Assembly: GCA_016868955.1 (NCBI GenBank)
Contig: VGFF01000126.1
Location: forward strand, 1 to 5,831
DNA length: 5,831 nt
Origin: Armatimonadota bacterium
Lineage (GTDB): Bacteria > Sysuimicrobiota > Sysuimicrobiia > Sysuimicrobiales > VGFF01
Direction: 5' to 3'
The notes under the pieces were generated by a model. That model was not told the origin of the DNA, did not search any database, and saw only the letters and a list, made by a program, of their open reading frames with translations. Below, one piece after another: positions 5,180-5,831 of the stretch (the first letter of the stretch is position 1; the number at the start of each line of letters is the position of its first letter). The position numbers and the translations under genes are program-made.

Positions 5180-5818
5180 ATGGATCTTCACCATCCGCGG
5201 CTGAACGACTATCTCGATGGCCTCGTGGTGCCGCGCCACCCGGTTCTCGGCGAGATGGAGGCGCGCGCGGCGCGGACGGGATTCCCGATCGTCGGACCGC
5301 AGGTCGGGTCGTTGTTCTATCTGCTCGCGCGCGCGCTCGGTGCGCGGACGATCTTCGAGATGGGATCGGGATTCGGGTACTCGACCGCGTGGTTCGCGAC
5401 TGCGCTGCGCGATGGCGGCGGCGGTGAAGTCCATCAAGTCGTCTGGGACGACGCGTTGTCGAAGGAGGCCCGCGAGAGTCTCGACCGGATGGGGCTGACG
5501 CCGTACGTCCGCTTCCACGTCGGCGAGGCCGTGGCGGCGCTGCGCGCTCGCGCCGAGTCGTTCGACGTGATCTTCTGCGACATCGACAAGGACGCGTATC
5601 CGGCGGCGCTGCCGGTGATGCGGGAACGGCTCCGGCCCGGCGGCCTGCTCATCGTCGACAACATGTTGTGGGGCGGTCGCGTCTTCGAGCCGCAGAACGC
5701 GGATACGCGCACGCGCGGCGTGCTCGACCTCACGCAGGCGCTGTTCGCGGATCCGGCGTTCGCGTCGACGCTGCTGCCGGTGCGGGACGGCGTCGCCGTC
5801 GCCTGGAAGCGGCGCTGA
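5180..5818 (+). CDS. Class I SAM-dependent O-methyltransferase, caffeoyl-CoA OMT-like
   Basis: 212 residues, the usual size for the small metal-dependent O-methyltransferases (Methyltransf_3/COMT type) that methylate catechol-like hydroxyls. The N-terminus MDLHHPRLNDYLDGL and GFPIVGPQVGSLFYLLARAL are typical. SAM motif I is FEMGSGFGYST (59-69). The acidic residue ending the second strand is within WDD (89-91). FCDIDKDAY (132-140) supplies the metal ligand Asp134 and the Lys137 expected near the substrate hydroxyl. VDNMLWGG (159-166) supplies Asp160 and Asn161, the other metal ligands. DTRTRGVLDL and the closing GVAVAWKR strand complete the fold. Start ATG 5180 fits the family; the frame is open far upstream without homology. 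No good Shine-Dalgarno precedes it (GGGAAT is at best weak), so initiation may be weak or leaderless. Natural substrate unknown. Only 13 non-coding bases follow to the window end. Confidence 0.92.
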   Translation: MDLHHPRLNDYLDGLVVPRHPVLGEMEARAARTGFPIVGPQVGSLFYLLARALGARTIFEMGSGFGYSTAWFATALRDGGGGEVHQVVWDDALSKEARESLDRMGLTPYVRFHVGEAVAALRARAESFDVIFCDIDKDAYPAALPVMRERLRPGGLLIVDNMLWGGRVFEPQNADTRTRGVLDLTQALFADPAFASTLLPVRDGVAVAWKRR

Positions 5819-5831
5819 CGTCGGCGAGCGC

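Overview
The window is high-GC bacterial chromosomal DNA with tightly packed genes and frequent GTG starts. There is no phage or insertion-sequence gene, CRISPR array, rRNA or tRNA. The sigma factor between 2926 and 3599 resembles, from memory of protein families and not from a search, a sigma-70 group common in Chloroflexota. That makes Chloroflexota or another GC-rich soil or aquatic lineage a reasonable but unproven guess.

Layout from left to right: (1) the 3' part of an RlmD/RumA-type, Fe-S-containing RNA uracil-C5-methyltransferase on the + strand, running off the left edge. (2) A minus-strand pair converging on it: a GalE-like NAD-dependent nucleotide-sugar epimerase (1865-2809), whose stop overlaps the GTG start of a stand-alone LigD-type 3'-phosphoesterase (1305-1868). 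(3) A 116-bp divergent intergenic region, then a + strand sigma-70 family factor whose two halves lie in different frames (shift near 3240). (4) A convergent intergenic region with a perfect 12-bp hairpin and G8 and G11 tracts. (5) A minus-strand gene for an unrecognised, highly charged 154-residue protein (3760-4224). (6) A 343-bp non-coding stretch holding, on the minus strand, a candidate promoter, a roughly 137-nt structured RNA ending in a Rho-independent terminator, and a hairpin over the downstream ribosome-binding site and start codon. (7) A half-size ChrA-type transporter (4568-5095, minus). (8) Divergent from it, a complete caffeoyl-CoA O-methyltransferase-like enzyme (5180-5818, plus).

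The genes do not form one pathway: rRNA modification, sugar metabolism, DNA end processing, transcription, ion transport and small-molecule methylation sit side by side. The best candidate for something undescribed is the RNA at about 4302-4438. It contains two mutually exclusive base-pairing arrangements (a hairpin with a GNRA-type loop plus terminator, versus a 10-bp antiterminator) and lies just upstream of the 154-residue gene. This looks like a transcription attenuator or riboswitch that I cannot match to a known class. The second point worth checking is the sigma factor frameshift: real inactivation, recoding or a sequence error.
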